Assembly (NCBI RefSeq): GCF_017948245.1
Contig: NZ_CP072865.1
Location: 3,621,501-3,685,500, forward strand
From: Rhizobium sp. NLR16a
GTDB lineage: Bacteria > Pseudomonadota > Alphaproteobacteria > Rhizobiales > Rhizobiaceae
DNA length: 64,000 bases
Direction of reading: 5' to 3'
Under the pieces are notes generated by a model. It did no database searches. It was not told the origin of the DNA and saw only the letters and a list, made by a program, of their open reading frames with translations. Positions 8,421 through 16,752 of the stretch are shown here, piece by piece; position 1 is the stretch's first letter, and the number at the start of each line of letters is the position of its first letter. Made by a program: the position numbers and the translations under genes.

Positions 8421-9320
8421 TCAGGCGTTTTCGCTCACATTCTGCGGCAGAGATTGCAGCAGGGTCTGACGGGCGGAGCGCAGGTGGACGCGGCAGGCTT
8501 TTCCGATCGCTGCCTGGTCGCCGGATTCCAGTGCGGCGATATAATCCAGATGTTCGTGGATGGCGCGTTCGTTGCGCTCGCGGGCGGCCGTCTTGTTCCA
8601 CTGGTAGTGATAGTGGAAGATGATGGCGATCGCATCGTAGAAATCGGCAATGAAGCGGTTCTTCGAGGCGCGGTGGATCAACAGGTGGAAGCGCTCGTCG
8701 AGGACCGAGAAGTCCTTGAAGCGCTGGTTGATGTCGGCAAGCATGGAAAGATGCTCCTCGCGCATGGCGGCCAGATCGATCCAGGCCTGATTTTCGCGCG
8801 AAAGCCTGCCGAATTCGGCGGCGGAGTGCAGCTCGAACATTTCGCGGACATCGGCAAGCTCGAGCGCGAATTCGCGGGTGAAGCCCTTCAGCGTCCAATG
8901 GCTGTTCGGCCGCTTTTCGATCAGTCCGAAGCGGGAGAAGCGGATCAGGAATTCACGCACGCTCGTTGTGCCGGTGCCGATCTCGCGGGCAAGCTCCAGC
9001 TCGTTGATCTGCATGCCGGGTGCGGCATCGTCGGCCAGGATGCGCCGCATGAAGCTGCGCTCGATGATGTCGTGCAGCGAATCCGTCTCTTCGGAAGGAA
9101 AGAGGTCGCGGTCGGTGGGCTCGCGCAGCACGATCTTCTGACGTTTGTTCCAGCGGATGATGCCTTCATCGCTGAGGCGGGTGAGGATGGCGCGCGCGGT
9201 TGAACGGCTGACGCCGAGCTGGGCTGCGATCTCCGGTTCCGACGGCAGCGCCGTATCCGTGCGCAGGGCCGCGGCATACCTGTTGTAGGCTTCCTTGAAG
9301 ACCGTATTCTGCCTTGCCAT
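8421..9320 (-). CDS. GntR/FadR-family regulator with two winged-helix domains and an FCD domain
   Basis: The 299-residue protein is longer than the usual 220-250 of FadR-type regulators because it has two DNA-binding modules. The first GntR winged helix is at about residues 8-66 (LPSEPEIAAQLGVSRSTARA) and the second at about 83-140 (INELELAREIGTGTTSVREF). An FCD ligand-binding domain follows from about 150, with metal-ligand-like histidines (ERFHLLIH at 209-216). It is divergent from the UxaA-type gene at 9557 and is the likely repressor of that sugar cluster, since two near-identical palindromic sites lie in cluster promoters at 9484 and 12709. FCD regulators usually sense organic acids or sugar acids. 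Confidence 0.87.
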   Translation of the reverse strand: MARQNTVFKEAYNRYAAALRTDTALPSEPEIAAQLGVSRSTARAILTRLSDEGIIRWNKRQKIVLREPTDRDLFPSEETDSLHDIIERSFMRRILADDAAPGMQINELELAREIGTGTTSVREFLIRFSRFGLIEKRPNSHWTLKGFTREFALELADVREMFELHSAAEFGRLSRENQAWIDLAAMREEHLSMLADINQRFKDFSVLDERFHLLIHRASKNRFIADFYDAIAIIFHYHYQWNKTAARERNERAIHEHLDYIAALESGDQAAIGKACRVHLRSARQTLLQSLPQNVSENA

Positions 9321-9471
9321 CAGATCCCCCGCTTTCCGCCCGCGTGCCGGGATTGCCGTTCCGCTTCAACAGCGAAACGGCGCCCGACCGGAGCTTGTTG
9401 AAAAAACCATTAGCGTATTTCCGATCGTCTGCGGCGCATTGCCTCCCTCGTCCACAGGATCAATATTCCCG

Positions 9472-9504
9472 TTGACTTGAAAATGTTTATTGTAGATAAA
9501 AAAC
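9472..9504 (+). promoter_or_regulatory. Promoter with overlapping candidate GntR operator (sugar cluster, site 1)
   Basis: TTGACT at 9472-9477 is followed at 17 bases by GATAAA (9495-9500). The 21-base stretch 9484-9504 matches 17 of 21 bases of the site at 12709-12729 and overlaps the putative -10 box, where repressor binding would block transcription of the UxaA-type gene. Confidence 0.6.
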
Positions 9505-9556
9505 AAAATCAATCGCATTCGCCGATGCAGCGAGCGTTTCCTTCAGGGAGAAGAGA

Positions 9557-11059
9557 TTGGACAAACAGCCTTGGATCATCCTGTCGGCCGGCGACAATGT
9601 CGCGGTCGCAACGGCCGCCATCGCCGAAGGTTCGACGGTTGCCGGCATTGCAGCCCGCCAGAAGATCGAGCCGGGCCACAAGGTGGCGATCGCGGATATT
9701 CCGCTTGGCTCCGCCGTGGTGAAATACGGGCAGGCGATCGGCCGCACCACCGCCGAGGTCAAGGCCGGTGACCATGTGCACAGCCATAATCTGCATTTTG
9801 AAAACGACCGTCTGGCCGCCACCGCCAATTCGGCGCCGGCAGAAGCAACCGCAGAGGACAAGGCGCGCACCTTCATGGGCTATCGCCGCGCCGATGGGCG
9901 GGCGGCGACGCGCAACTATATCGGCATCATCGCCAGCGTGAACTGTTCCACCACCGTCTGCCGGGCAATCGCCGACGAGGCGAACCGGACGATCCTGCCG
10001 CATTACGACGGCATCGACGGTTTCGTGCCGATCGTGCACGACCAGGGCTGCGGCATGAGCTCGACCGGCGACGGCATGAACGTGCTGCACCGCACACTTG
10101 CCGGCTATACCAGGCATGTCAATTTCGGCGGCGTGTTGATGATCGGCCTCGGCTGTGAGGTCAACCAGCTGACGCTTTACGGCCAGAGCGGTGCGGGCGC
10201 CTCGAAGCGCCACTTCAACATTCAGGATGCCGGCGGTTCGCGCCGCGCGGTCGAGCGCGCCATGGGCGTGCTGCGCGAGATCGCCGCCGATGTCGGCAGG
10301 GAGAAGCGCATGCCGATTTCGATCGGCGAGATCATCATCGGCCTGCAATGCGGCGGCTCGGATGGCTTTTCCGGCATCACCGCCAATCCGGCGCTCGGTG
10401 TCGCCGCCGATCTGCTGGCGGCGGCCGGCGGCACGGCGATCCTGTCGGAGACCTCGGAAATCTATGGCGCCGAACATCTGCTGCGCAGCCGCGCCGTCAG
10501 CGACGAGGTGGCGCGAAAACTCGACGAGAAAATCGCCTGGTGGGAAGATTACGTCGCGCTGCACGGCGCCTCGCTCGACAACAATCCGTCGCCCGGCAAC
10601 AAGCGCGGCGGGCTCACCACCATCCTGGAAAAGTCGCTCGGCGCCGTGGCCAAGGGCGGCCGCTCGCCGCTGACGGCGGTCTATGGCTATGCCGAGCGGG
10701 TGACCGCGCCCGGCCTCGTCTTCATGGACACACCCGGCTACGATCCGGTTTCAGCGACCGGACAGGTGGCGGGCGGGGCAAATATGATCGCCTTTACCAC
10801 CGGCCGCGGCAGCTGCTTCGGCTGCCGGCCGGCGCCGTCGCTGAAGCTGTCCAGCAATTCGGCGCTCTATGCCTCGATGGAAGAGGACATGGACATCGAT
10901 TGCGGCACGATCGCCACCGGCGACGCGACGATCAGCGGCAAGGGCCGCGAGATCTTCGATCTGATCGTCGACACGGCCTCCGGCAAGAAGACCAAGAGCG
11001 AGATCTTCGGTTACGGCGATAACGAATTCGTGCCTTGGCATCTCGGCGCTACGCTCTAG
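9557..11059 (+). CDS. UxaA-family sugar-acid dehydratase (altronate/galactarate dehydratase family)
   Basis: The 500-residue protein starts at TTG 9557, supported by AGGGAG six bases upstream. It has an N-terminal SAF domain (residues 1-90, HVHSHNLHF near its end) joined to the large UxaA C-terminal domain, which begins GYRRADGRAATRNYIGI. It matches the full-length UxaA layout (about 495-510). Characterised members dehydrate D-altronate or D-galactarate to 2-keto-3-deoxy acids in the cytoplasm using Fe2+. Here the neighbours (fucose-dehydrogenase-like AKR, FucU-type mutarotase, sugar importer) suggest a fuconate-like or related aldonate as substrate, which is inference. It is the first gene of the cluster downstream of the divergent GntR gene. 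Confidence 0.85.
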   Translation: MDKQPWIILSAGDNVAVATAAIAEGSTVAGIAARQKIEPGHKVAIADIPLGSAVVKYGQAIGRTTAEVKAGDHVHSHNLHFENDRLAATANSAPAEATAEDKARTFMGYRRADGRAATRNYIGIIASVNCSTTVCRAIADEANRTILPHYDGIDGFVPIVHDQGCGMSSTGDGMNVLHRTLAGYTRHVNFGGVLMIGLGCEVNQLTLYGQSGAGASKRHFNIQDAGGSRRAVERAMGVLREIAADVGREKRMPISIGEIIIGLQCGGSDGFSGITANPALGVAADLLAAAGGTAILSETSEIYGAEHLLRSRAVSDEVARKLDEKIAWWEDYVALHGASLDNNPSPGNKRGGLTTILEKSLGAVAKGGRSPLTAVYGYAERVTAPGLVFMDTPGYDPVSATGQVAGGANMIAFTTGRGSCFGCRPAPSLKLSSNSALYASMEEDMDIDCGTIATGDATISGKGREIFDLIVDTASGKKTKSEIFGYGDNEFVPWHLGATL

Positions 11060-11106
11060 ATTGCGATGCTAAGCTGTTGTTTTTAGGCAATTCCCGGGGG
11101 GGCATG

Positions 11107-12126
11107 ATGAAGACGAGACGGATCGGCAAGACCGGGCTTGAGGTGACCGAGATCAGCTACGGTGCAGCTCCCCTGGGTGGTCTCTACCGCGACTGCCCGC
11201 GCGATCAGGCGATGGAGACGCTGCAGGCAGCCTGGGACAGCGGCATCCGCTATTTCGATGTCGCTCCCTGGTACGGCCTCGGCCTTGCGGAACGGCGCGT
11301 TGGCGATTTCCTGCGCGATCAGCCGGATGGCGCCTATGTGCTTTCCACCAAGGTCGGCCGGCTGCTGAGGCCGGTGCCGACGGGTACCGTTCCCGACTAT
11401 AGCTATGTCAATCCGCTCTCCTTCGACGCCGATTACGACTATTCCTATGACGGCATCATGCGCTCGGTCGAGTTCAGCTATGCGCGCCTCGGCCTCAACC
11501 GCATCGACATTCTCTACGTGCATGATATCGGCGTCTATACGCATGGCGCGGCGAAGAACGCGGTCTACCAGAAGCAGCTTCTCGATTCCGGCATCAAGGC
11601 GCTGGACGCGCTCAAGTCATCGGGCGCCATCTCTGCCTTCGGCCTCGGCGTCAACGAGGTGCCGGTCTGCCTCGACGTCATGCGCCATGCCGATCTCGAC
11701 TGCATCCTGCTTGCCGGCCGTTATACGCTGCTCGACCGTTCGGCGGTCGCCGAACTTCTGCCGCTCTGCCGGCAGAAGGGCACATCGCTCGTCGTCGGCG
11801 GCGTCTTCAACTCCGGCATCCTCGCTACAGGCCCGGTGCCGGGCTCACATTTCGACTATATGCCGGCCGATGCGGACGTTCTTGCCAAGGTCGGCGCCAT
11901 GGAGGCAATCGCCAAGCGTCACGGCGTGCCGCTCGCGGCCGCCGCCATGCAATTTCCACTGCGCGACCCGATCGTCGCCTCGGTGCTGATCGGCACGGCA
12001 AAACCGTCGAGCCTGACGCGCAACATGGAGACAGTCGAGCCGCCGCTAGCCGACGAGATCTACGACGAATTCGAACCCTATACGCTCACTGCGCCGCCGC
12101 TCGGCGCCGAAGCGGTCCGGGTCTGA
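11107..12126 (+). CDS. Aldo/keto reductase of the L-fucose/pyridoxal dehydrogenase type
   Basis: The protein is about 339 residues. ATG 11107 is chosen because the G-run at 11096-11102 sits four bases upstream; ATG 11104 is adjacent. The AKR tetrad is visible: Asp and Tyr in YFDVAPWYGLG, Lys in STKVGR and His in YVHDIG. The N-terminus (TRRIGKTGLEVTEISYGAAP) and overall length resemble bacterial L-fucose dehydrogenases and pyridoxal 4-dehydrogenases, which oxidise the sugar C1 to a lactone with NAD(P)+. It follows the UxaA-type gene by 47 bases and precedes the mutarotase by 10 bases, so an operon is likely. Its logical role is the first oxidation of an imported aldose. Confidence 0.82.
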   Translation: MKTRRIGKTGLEVTEISYGAAPLGGLYRDCPRDQAMETLQAAWDSGIRYFDVAPWYGLGLAERRVGDFLRDQPDGAYVLSTKVGRLLRPVPTGTVPDYSYVNPLSFDADYDYSYDGIMRSVEFSYARLGLNRIDILYVHDIGVYTHGAAKNAVYQKQLLDSGIKALDALKSSGAISAFGLGVNEVPVCLDVMRHADLDCILLAGRYTLLDRSAVAELLPLCRQKGTSLVVGGVFNSGILATGPVPGSHFDYMPADADVLAKVGAMEAIAKRHGVPLAAAAMQFPLRDPIVASVLIGTAKPSSLTRNMETVEPPLADEIYDEFEPYTLTAPPLGAEAVRV

Positions 12127-12136
12127 GGGAGACAAC

Positions 12137-12583
12137 ATGCTGAGAGGTATTCATCCGCTGCTCGGGCCCGATCTGCTTCATGCGCTGAAGACGATGGGGC
12201 ATGGCGACGACATCGTCATCGCAGACGCCAATTTCCCCGCGGGCTCGATGGGCCCACCGGTCATCCGCGCCGACGGCGTCAGCGCCACCGCGATGGCCGA
12301 GGCGATCCTGACACATATGCCGCTCGACACTTTCGTACCCGAGACTGCCTGGCGGATGGAGGTAGTCGGCGACCCGCAGGCCGTGCCCGAGGTCTGCGCC
12401 GAATTTCAGGAAATCGTCGCCCAGCGCGCCGGCGAGTTTTCGATCGTGCCGGTGGAGCGTTTCGCCTTTTATGCGATGGCGCGCAAGGCCGCCTATATCG
12501 TGGCGACAACCGAATTCCGGCTGTATGGCAACCTGATTTTGAAAAAGGGCGTCGTGCATCCGCACGAGGTCGATTTCACCTGA
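12137..12583 (+). CDS. FucU/RbsD-family sugar mutarotase
   Basis: The protein has 148 residues, with GAGGGAGA placed properly before ATG 12137. The N-terminal signature IHPLLGPDLLHALKTMGHGD and the IADANFPA segment are typical of L-fucose mutarotase (FucU), whose conserved His and Asp catalyse anomer interconversion. The C-terminus RLYGNLILKKGVV is also family-typical. It starts 10 bases after the AKR gene and would supply the anomer used by the dehydrogenase. FucU and RbsD are hard to separate by eye, but the fucose-dehydrogenase-like neighbour favours a fucose-type sugar. A second, divergent paralogue lies beside frcR at 45487. Confidence 0.86.
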   Translation: MLRGIHPLLGPDLLHALKTMGHGDDIVIADANFPAGSMGPPVIRADGVSATAMAEAILTHMPLDTFVPETAWRMEVVGDPQAVPEVCAEFQEIVAQRAGEFSIVPVERFAFYAMARKAAYIVATTEFRLYGNLILKKGVVHPHEVDFT

Positions 12584-12708
12584 TAGCTATTTTAGGTTAT
12601 CGTAGTATTGGAATAAAATCAGATGCTTGGAAGGAGTTTTCCGTAGCAAAAAAGCTGGATTGACGCCCTTGCAATTTGATTGCGCCTCGGCTAGCTTCTG
12701 TCTGCAAA

Positions 12709-12729
12709 TGTTTTTTATCGATAAAAACC
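12709..12729 (+). promoter_or_regulatory. Candidate GntR operator (sugar cluster, site 2)
   Basis: It contains the perfect 16-base palindrome TTTTTATCGATAAAAA at 12712-12727, in the 208-base gap between the mutarotase and the sugar-binding protein gene. It matches 17 of 21 bases of the promoter site at 9484-9504. This implies a second promoter for the transport genes under the same regulator. Confidence 0.6.
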
Positions 12730-12791
12730 CTCCGCCAGCGTTCAGCGGTCCGGTTTATTGGAGGAGAACGCATCCTGAGAGGAGAACTTTT

Positions 12792-13781
12792 ATGAGCATC
12801 GTGAAATCCCTGCTGTCCCGCCGCGCCTTTACCGCGCTCGCGGGTGCCGCCGTCATCGCCACAGCGATGCCGGTCACGTCCTTTGCCGCCGACGTGACGA
12901 TCCCGATCATCGTCAAGGACACGACGTCCTTCTACTGGCAGATCGTTCTGGCCGGCGCCCGCAAGGCCGGCAAGGATCTCGGCGTCAACGTGCCGGAACT
13001 CGGCGCCCAGGCAGAATCCGACATCAACGGCCAGATCAGCATTCTGGAGAATGCCGTTGCCGGCAAGCCGGCCGCCATCGTCATCTCGCCGACCGAATTC
13101 AAGGCGCTCGGCAAGCCGATCGACGAAGCCGCCAAGTCGGTTCCGATCATCGGCATCGACTCCGGTGCCGACTCCAAGGCGTTCAGCTCGTTCCTGACGA
13201 CCGACAACGTCCAGGGCGGCCGCATCGCCGCCGACGGTCTTGCCGCCGCCATCAAGGAGATGACCGGCAAGGAAGAAGGCGACATCGTCATCCTGACCAA
13301 TCTTCCCGGCGTCGGCTCACTGGAACAGCGCCGCGAAGGCTTCCTCGATCAGATCAAGACCAAGCATCCGGGTCTGAAGGTCATCGCCGACAAGTATGGT
13401 GACGGCCAAGCAACCACCGGCCTCAACATGATGACCGACCTGATCACGGCCAACCCGAAGCTCGTCGGCGTCTTCGCCTCGAACCTAATCCTGGCGCAGG
13501 GCGTCGGCCAGGCGATCGCCGAAAACAAGCTCGGCGACAAGATCAAGGTCATCGGCTTCGACAGTGACGACAAGACGGTCGGTTTCCTCAAGGACGGTGC
13601 GATTGCCGGCCTCGTCGTTCAGGACCCCTATCGCATGGGCTATGACGGCATCAAGACCGCGCTTGCCGTCTCCAAGGGCGAAAAGGTTCCTGAGAATGTC
13701 GACACCGGCGCAAACCTCGTCACCAAGGCGAACATGGCCGATCCGAAGATCGACGCGCTCCTGAACCCGAAGATCAAGTAA
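12792..13781 (+). CDS. Periplasmic sugar-binding protein of an ABC importer (RbsB/XylF class)
   Basis: ATG 12792 follows GGAGAA at 12781; the frame is open further upstream but without plausible starts. The 329-residue precursor has a signal peptide ending TSFAA, with a twin arginine in LLSRRAFTALAG that could direct Tat export. The mature part shows the pentose/hexose-binding type I fold: IPIIVKDTTSFYWQIVLAG, repeated alpha/beta segments, and IGFDSDDKTVGFLKDG late. It begins the transport part of the cluster and is followed by a strong hairpin at 13793, then by the ATPase and permease genes. The ligand is probably the sugar oxidised by the upstream enzymes. Confidence 0.88.
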   Translation: MSIVKSLLSRRAFTALAGAAVIATAMPVTSFAADVTIPIIVKDTTSFYWQIVLAGARKAGKDLGVNVPELGAQAESDINGQISILENAVAGKPAAIVISPTEFKALGKPIDEAAKSVPIIGIDSGADSKAFSSFLTTDNVQGGRIAADGLAAAIKEMTGKEEGDIVILTNLPGVGSLEQRREGFLDQIKTKHPGLKVIADKYGDGQATTGLNMMTDLITANPKLVGVFASNLILAQGVGQAIAENKLGDKIKVIGFDSDDKTVGFLKDGAIAGLVVQDPYRMGYDGIKTALAVSKGEKVPENVDTGANLVTKANMADPKIDALLNPKIK

Positions 13782-13792
13782 GACGACAGACG

Positions 13793-13826
13793 GGCCGCGC
13801 CGGCTCAAAAACCGGCGCGGCCTTTT
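13793..13826 (+). terminator. Strong stem-loop between the binding-protein and ATPase genes
   Basis: An 11-bp perfect GC stem (13793-13803 with 13812-13822, arm GGCCGCGCCGG) with an 8-base loop is followed by TTTT. It is probably a partial terminator or 3'-end-stabilising element that raises binding-protein expression relative to the downstream genes. Confidence 0.8.
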
Positions 13827-13884
13827 CCATCCATGGTATGGTTCAGCAGGGATGGAGCAGACGCGACAAGAGGAGGAGAGGTCC

Positions 13885-15438
13885 ATGATCGGACTGGAAG
13901 AGGTCAGTCATCGCCACGATGACAGCGCCACGCTGAAAGAAGCCAATCGCATTCCCGCCGGATCGCCTATCCTCGAACTCAAGGGCCTGCAGAAGAATTA
14001 CGGTCATGTGCAGGCGCTGAAACCGGCGACGCTGACCTTCCTGGCCGGAGAGATCCACGCCATCGTCGGCGAAAACGGCGCCGGCAAATCCACCCTGATC
14101 AAATTGCTCACCGGCGTCATCACCCGCACGGCCGGCGAGGTGCTGTGGTGCGGCCATCCCGTCGGGCTGTCGACGCCGAACGAGGCGATCGCCCGCGGCA
14201 TCAATGCCGTCCACCAGGAAGTGGTGCTCTGCCCGCACCTGACGGTCGCCGCCAACCTCTTCCTCGGCGACGAGGTCAACCGCTATGGCCTGATGCGCAA
14301 GAAGCAGATGGAAAAGATGGCGCAGGCGGTACTCGACGATCTTGGCTTCGGCCTGCCGGCCGGCGCGCTTCTAAGTTCGCTGACGATCGGCCAGCAGCAG
14401 CTGGTGGCAACGGCGCGCGCGGCGATGCGCGGCACGCAATTCCTGATCTTCGACGAACCCACCGCCTATCTGACACGCCAGGAATCGGCGCAGCTGTTCA
14501 AGCTGATCCGCCGCCTGCAGGGCGAAGGCGTGACCATCGTCTATATCAGCCACCGCATGGAGGAGGTCTTCGAACTGGCCGACCGGGTCTCGGTGCTGCG
14601 CGACGGCACGCATGTCGGCACGCGGCTGATCGGCGAGACCAATGATGCCGAGCTGATCGCTTTGATGATCAACCGCTCGATCGAGCAGATCTACCACAAG
14701 GAAGAGATCGCCTTCGGCGAGACGATCGTCGAGGTCAAAGGGCTTTCGGGTCCGGGCTTCGAGGACGTGTCGCTCAGCGTCAAATCAGGACAGATCGTCG
14801 GCCTCTATGGCCTGATCGGCGCCGGACGCAGCGAATTCGCGCTGGGCCTTTATGGGCGCCAGCCGAAAAGCGCCGGCGAAATCCACTGGATGGGCAAGCG
14901 CGTCGACATCCGGAACGAACGCACGGCCATGGAGCTCGGCATTGCGCTGGCGCCGGAAAGCCGGCGCGACCAGGGGCTCTGCCTCAATCAGTCGATCGGC
15001 CTCAATATCAACCTGCCGGTCTTCGGGCGCCTCAGCCACGGGCCGGTCATCAACCATGCGCGGGAATCGGCGAATGCCGACAATCAGATCCGCAATCTCA
15101 GCATCAAGACGCCGAGCCGGCGCGTTCCGGCCTCCAGCATGTCGGGCGGTAACCAGCAGAAGATCGTCATCGGCAAGTGGCTGAGCCACGGCGCCAGGCT
15201 GTTCATCTTCGACGAACCAACCGTCGGCGTCGACGTCGGCACCAAGGCGGAAATCTACCGGCTGTTCGCCAAGCTTCTGAAGGAGGGGGCGGGCATCATC
15301 CTGATCTCCTCCTATCTGCCAGAGGTCTACGAACTGGCCGACCGGCTGCACGTCTTCCGCGGCGGCAGGATCGTCGCCAGCCATGATTTCCACGCGGCGA
15401 CGCATGAAGAAGTGCTCAGCGAAGCGATCGGCGTCTGA
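13885..15438 (+). CDS. Sugar ABC importer ATPase with two nucleotide-binding domains (RbsA/MglA type)
   Basis: Start ATG 13885 is preferred because a GAGGAGGAGAGG Shine-Dalgarno lies directly upstream; an in-frame ATG at 13852 would only add a charged leader. The 517 residues contain two ATPase halves. The first has Walker A GENGAGKST and Walker B FLIFDEPTAYL, with the signature region reading LTIGQQQL. The second has the degenerate Walker A GLIGAGRSE and an intact signature MSGGNQQKI with FIFDEPTVGVD. A degenerate second site is normal in this family. It works with the permease at 15514 and the binding protein at 12792 to import a monosaccharide. Confidence 0.92.
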   Translation: MIGLEEVSHRHDDSATLKEANRIPAGSPILELKGLQKNYGHVQALKPATLTFLAGEIHAIVGENGAGKSTLIKLLTGVITRTAGEVLWCGHPVGLSTPNEAIARGINAVHQEVVLCPHLTVAANLFLGDEVNRYGLMRKKQMEKMAQAVLDDLGFGLPAGALLSSLTIGQQQLVATARAAMRGTQFLIFDEPTAYLTRQESAQLFKLIRRLQGEGVTIVYISHRMEEVFELADRVSVLRDGTHVGTRLIGETNDAELIALMINRSIEQIYHKEEIAFGETIVEVKGLSGPGFEDVSLSVKSGQIVGLYGLIGAGRSEFALGLYGRQPKSAGEIHWMGKRVDIRNERTAMELGIALAPESRRDQGLCLNQSIGLNINLPVFGRLSHGPVINHARESANADNQIRNLSIKTPSRRVPASSMSGGNQQKIVIGKWLSHGARLFIFDEPTVGVDVGTKAEIYRLFAKLLKEGAGIILISSYLPEVYELADRLHVFRGGRIVASHDFHAATHEEVLSEAIGV

Positions 15439-15458
15439 GCACGAGACAACAAAGAGAT

Positions 15459-15497
15459 AGAGCATTTCCGCGGTTCGGAGAAAAACGGAAAGGCTCT
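15459..15497. repeat. Small imperfect inverted repeat
   Basis: Arms AGAGCATTTCCG (15459-15470) and CGGAAAGGCTCT (15486-15497) pair at 11 of 12 positions in the gap between the ATPase and permease genes. Its layout resembles other short palindromes in the window at 40178 and 54489. Confidence 0.6.
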
Positions 15498-15513
15498 AAG
15501 AGGGAGAAAATTC

Positions 15514-16488
15514 ATGACTGCCACCCCCACCGAAATCGTCGCGCCGCCGCCGCGCCGGAAAATGAATATCCTGTTCGGCCTGACGCTGATCGGGCTCTTG
15601 ATCTTCCTCTGGGTCGTGCTCGGCTTCGTCACCGCCAGCTTCTGGACGCCGCTCAACATCTCGAACCTGCTGCGTCAGGGGGCGATGACGGCGATTCTGG
15701 CGCTCGGCCAGACCTTCGTCATTATCACCGCCGGCATCGACCTGTCGGTCGGCGCCATCGTCGGCTTCTGCACGGTCATCATCGCCTGGCTGCTGCAGGC
15801 CGGCGTGCCGCTCTGGGCGGCGATCGTGCTGACGCTCGCCATCGGTGTGGCGATCGGCGCCTTCCACGGCTTCGGCATCGTCCATATGGGCCTGCCGCCG
15901 TTCATCATCACGCTGGCAACGCTGACATCGCTGCGCGGCATCGGCCTGCTGATCACCAACGGTTCGACGATCAGCATCACCGACGAGAGCTTCAGCAATT
16001 TCGCCCGTGCCGATTTCCTCGGCATTCCCAGTCTGTTCTGGATGGTCATCCTGGTGGCGGTGCCTTCCTTCGTCTTCCTGCATCTCAGCCGCTGGGGCCG
16101 CTATCTCTTCGCGGTCGGCTCGAATGCGGAAGCCGCGCGCCTTTCCGGCGTCAACGTCAAGGGCATGATCTATCTCGCCTATATCCTCTCGGCCGGCTTT
16201 GCCGCCTTCGTCGGCGTGCTGCTCGCCTCGCGCATCGCGATCGGCAATGCGACGCAAGCCGACGGCTGGGAACTGCAGGCGATCGCATCCTCGGTCATCG
16301 GCGGCACCAGCCTGTTCGGCGCGGTCGGCTCCGTGCACGGCCCGCTGATCGGCGCCTTCATTCTCGCCACCATCAACAACGGCGCCAACCTTCTGAACGT
16401 CAACTCCTTCTGGCAGCGCATCATCACCGGACTGCTGATCATCGTGATCGTGTTCTTCGACCAGTTGCGCCGCCGCAAGAGCAGCTGA
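15514..16488 (+). CDS. Sugar ABC importer permease (RbsC class)
   Basis: The 324-residue protein starts at ATG 15514 after AGAGGGAGA. It has a short basic cytoplasmic N-terminus (PPPRRKMNILFG), about 8-10 membrane segments, and the RbsC-type loop LGQTFVIITAGIDLSVGAIVG. A second family segment is SVIGGTSLFGAVGSVHGPLIGA, with a basic tail RRRKSS. As in ribose and xylose importers it probably forms a homodimer and couples to the ATPase at 13885. The gene lies 75 bases after the ATPase gene, with a small palindrome between them. A mosaic repeat follows before the dehydrogenase gene at 16753. Confidence 0.9.
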   Translation: MTATPTEIVAPPPRRKMNILFGLTLIGLLIFLWVVLGFVTASFWTPLNISNLLRQGAMTAILALGQTFVIITAGIDLSVGAIVGFCTVIIAWLLQAGVPLWAAIVLTLAIGVAIGAFHGFGIVHMGLPPFIITLATLTSLRGIGLLITNGSTISITDESFSNFARADFLGIPSLFWMVILVAVPSFVFLHLSRWGRYLFAVGSNAEAARLSGVNVKGMIYLAYILSAGFAAFVGVLLASRIAIGNATQADGWELQAIASSVIGGTSLFGAVGSVHGPLIGAFILATINNGANLLNVNSFWQRIITGLLIIVIVFFDQLRRRKSS

Positions 16489-16509
16489 GCAGCGAGAGAG
16501 AGCGGCCTG

Positions 16510-16684
16510 CCCCTCATCCGGCTGCCGCCACCTTCTCCCCGCTCGCGGGGAGAAGGGACCAGGCCGCAACCTCTCGGTCCCTCGCCAATGTCTCGCTGGG
16601 CACGTCCCCTCGCCCCGCAAGCGGGGGTCCGCAGGACGGGTCGAGACGAGTGGCTCGACCCTGGTAAGGCTAGGGTGAGGGGCA
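16510..16684. repeat. Rhizobial mosaic intergenic repeat (copy 1 of 7)
   Basis: The element runs from CCCCTCATCC to TAGGGTGAGGGG and includes the hairpin CTCCCCGCTCGCGGGGAG and a block around CACGTCCCCTCGCCCCGC. Related copies lie near 27253, 31533, 33610, 51817, 56282 and 63830 in either orientation. It resembles the RIME-type intergenic mosaic elements known from rhizobia, an identification made from memory. Confidence 0.75.
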
Positions 16685-16752
16685 GCTATCCGCCCGAACC
16701 GAACAGCAGTTGGCACGACACAGAGTAAAGAACGAAGAATGCGAGACCCGTC

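Noticed and set aside
15496..16716. 406-residue minus-strand frame opposite the sugar permease
   Set aside because: Antisense shadow of the permease gene with low-complexity composition (HADGE-rich).
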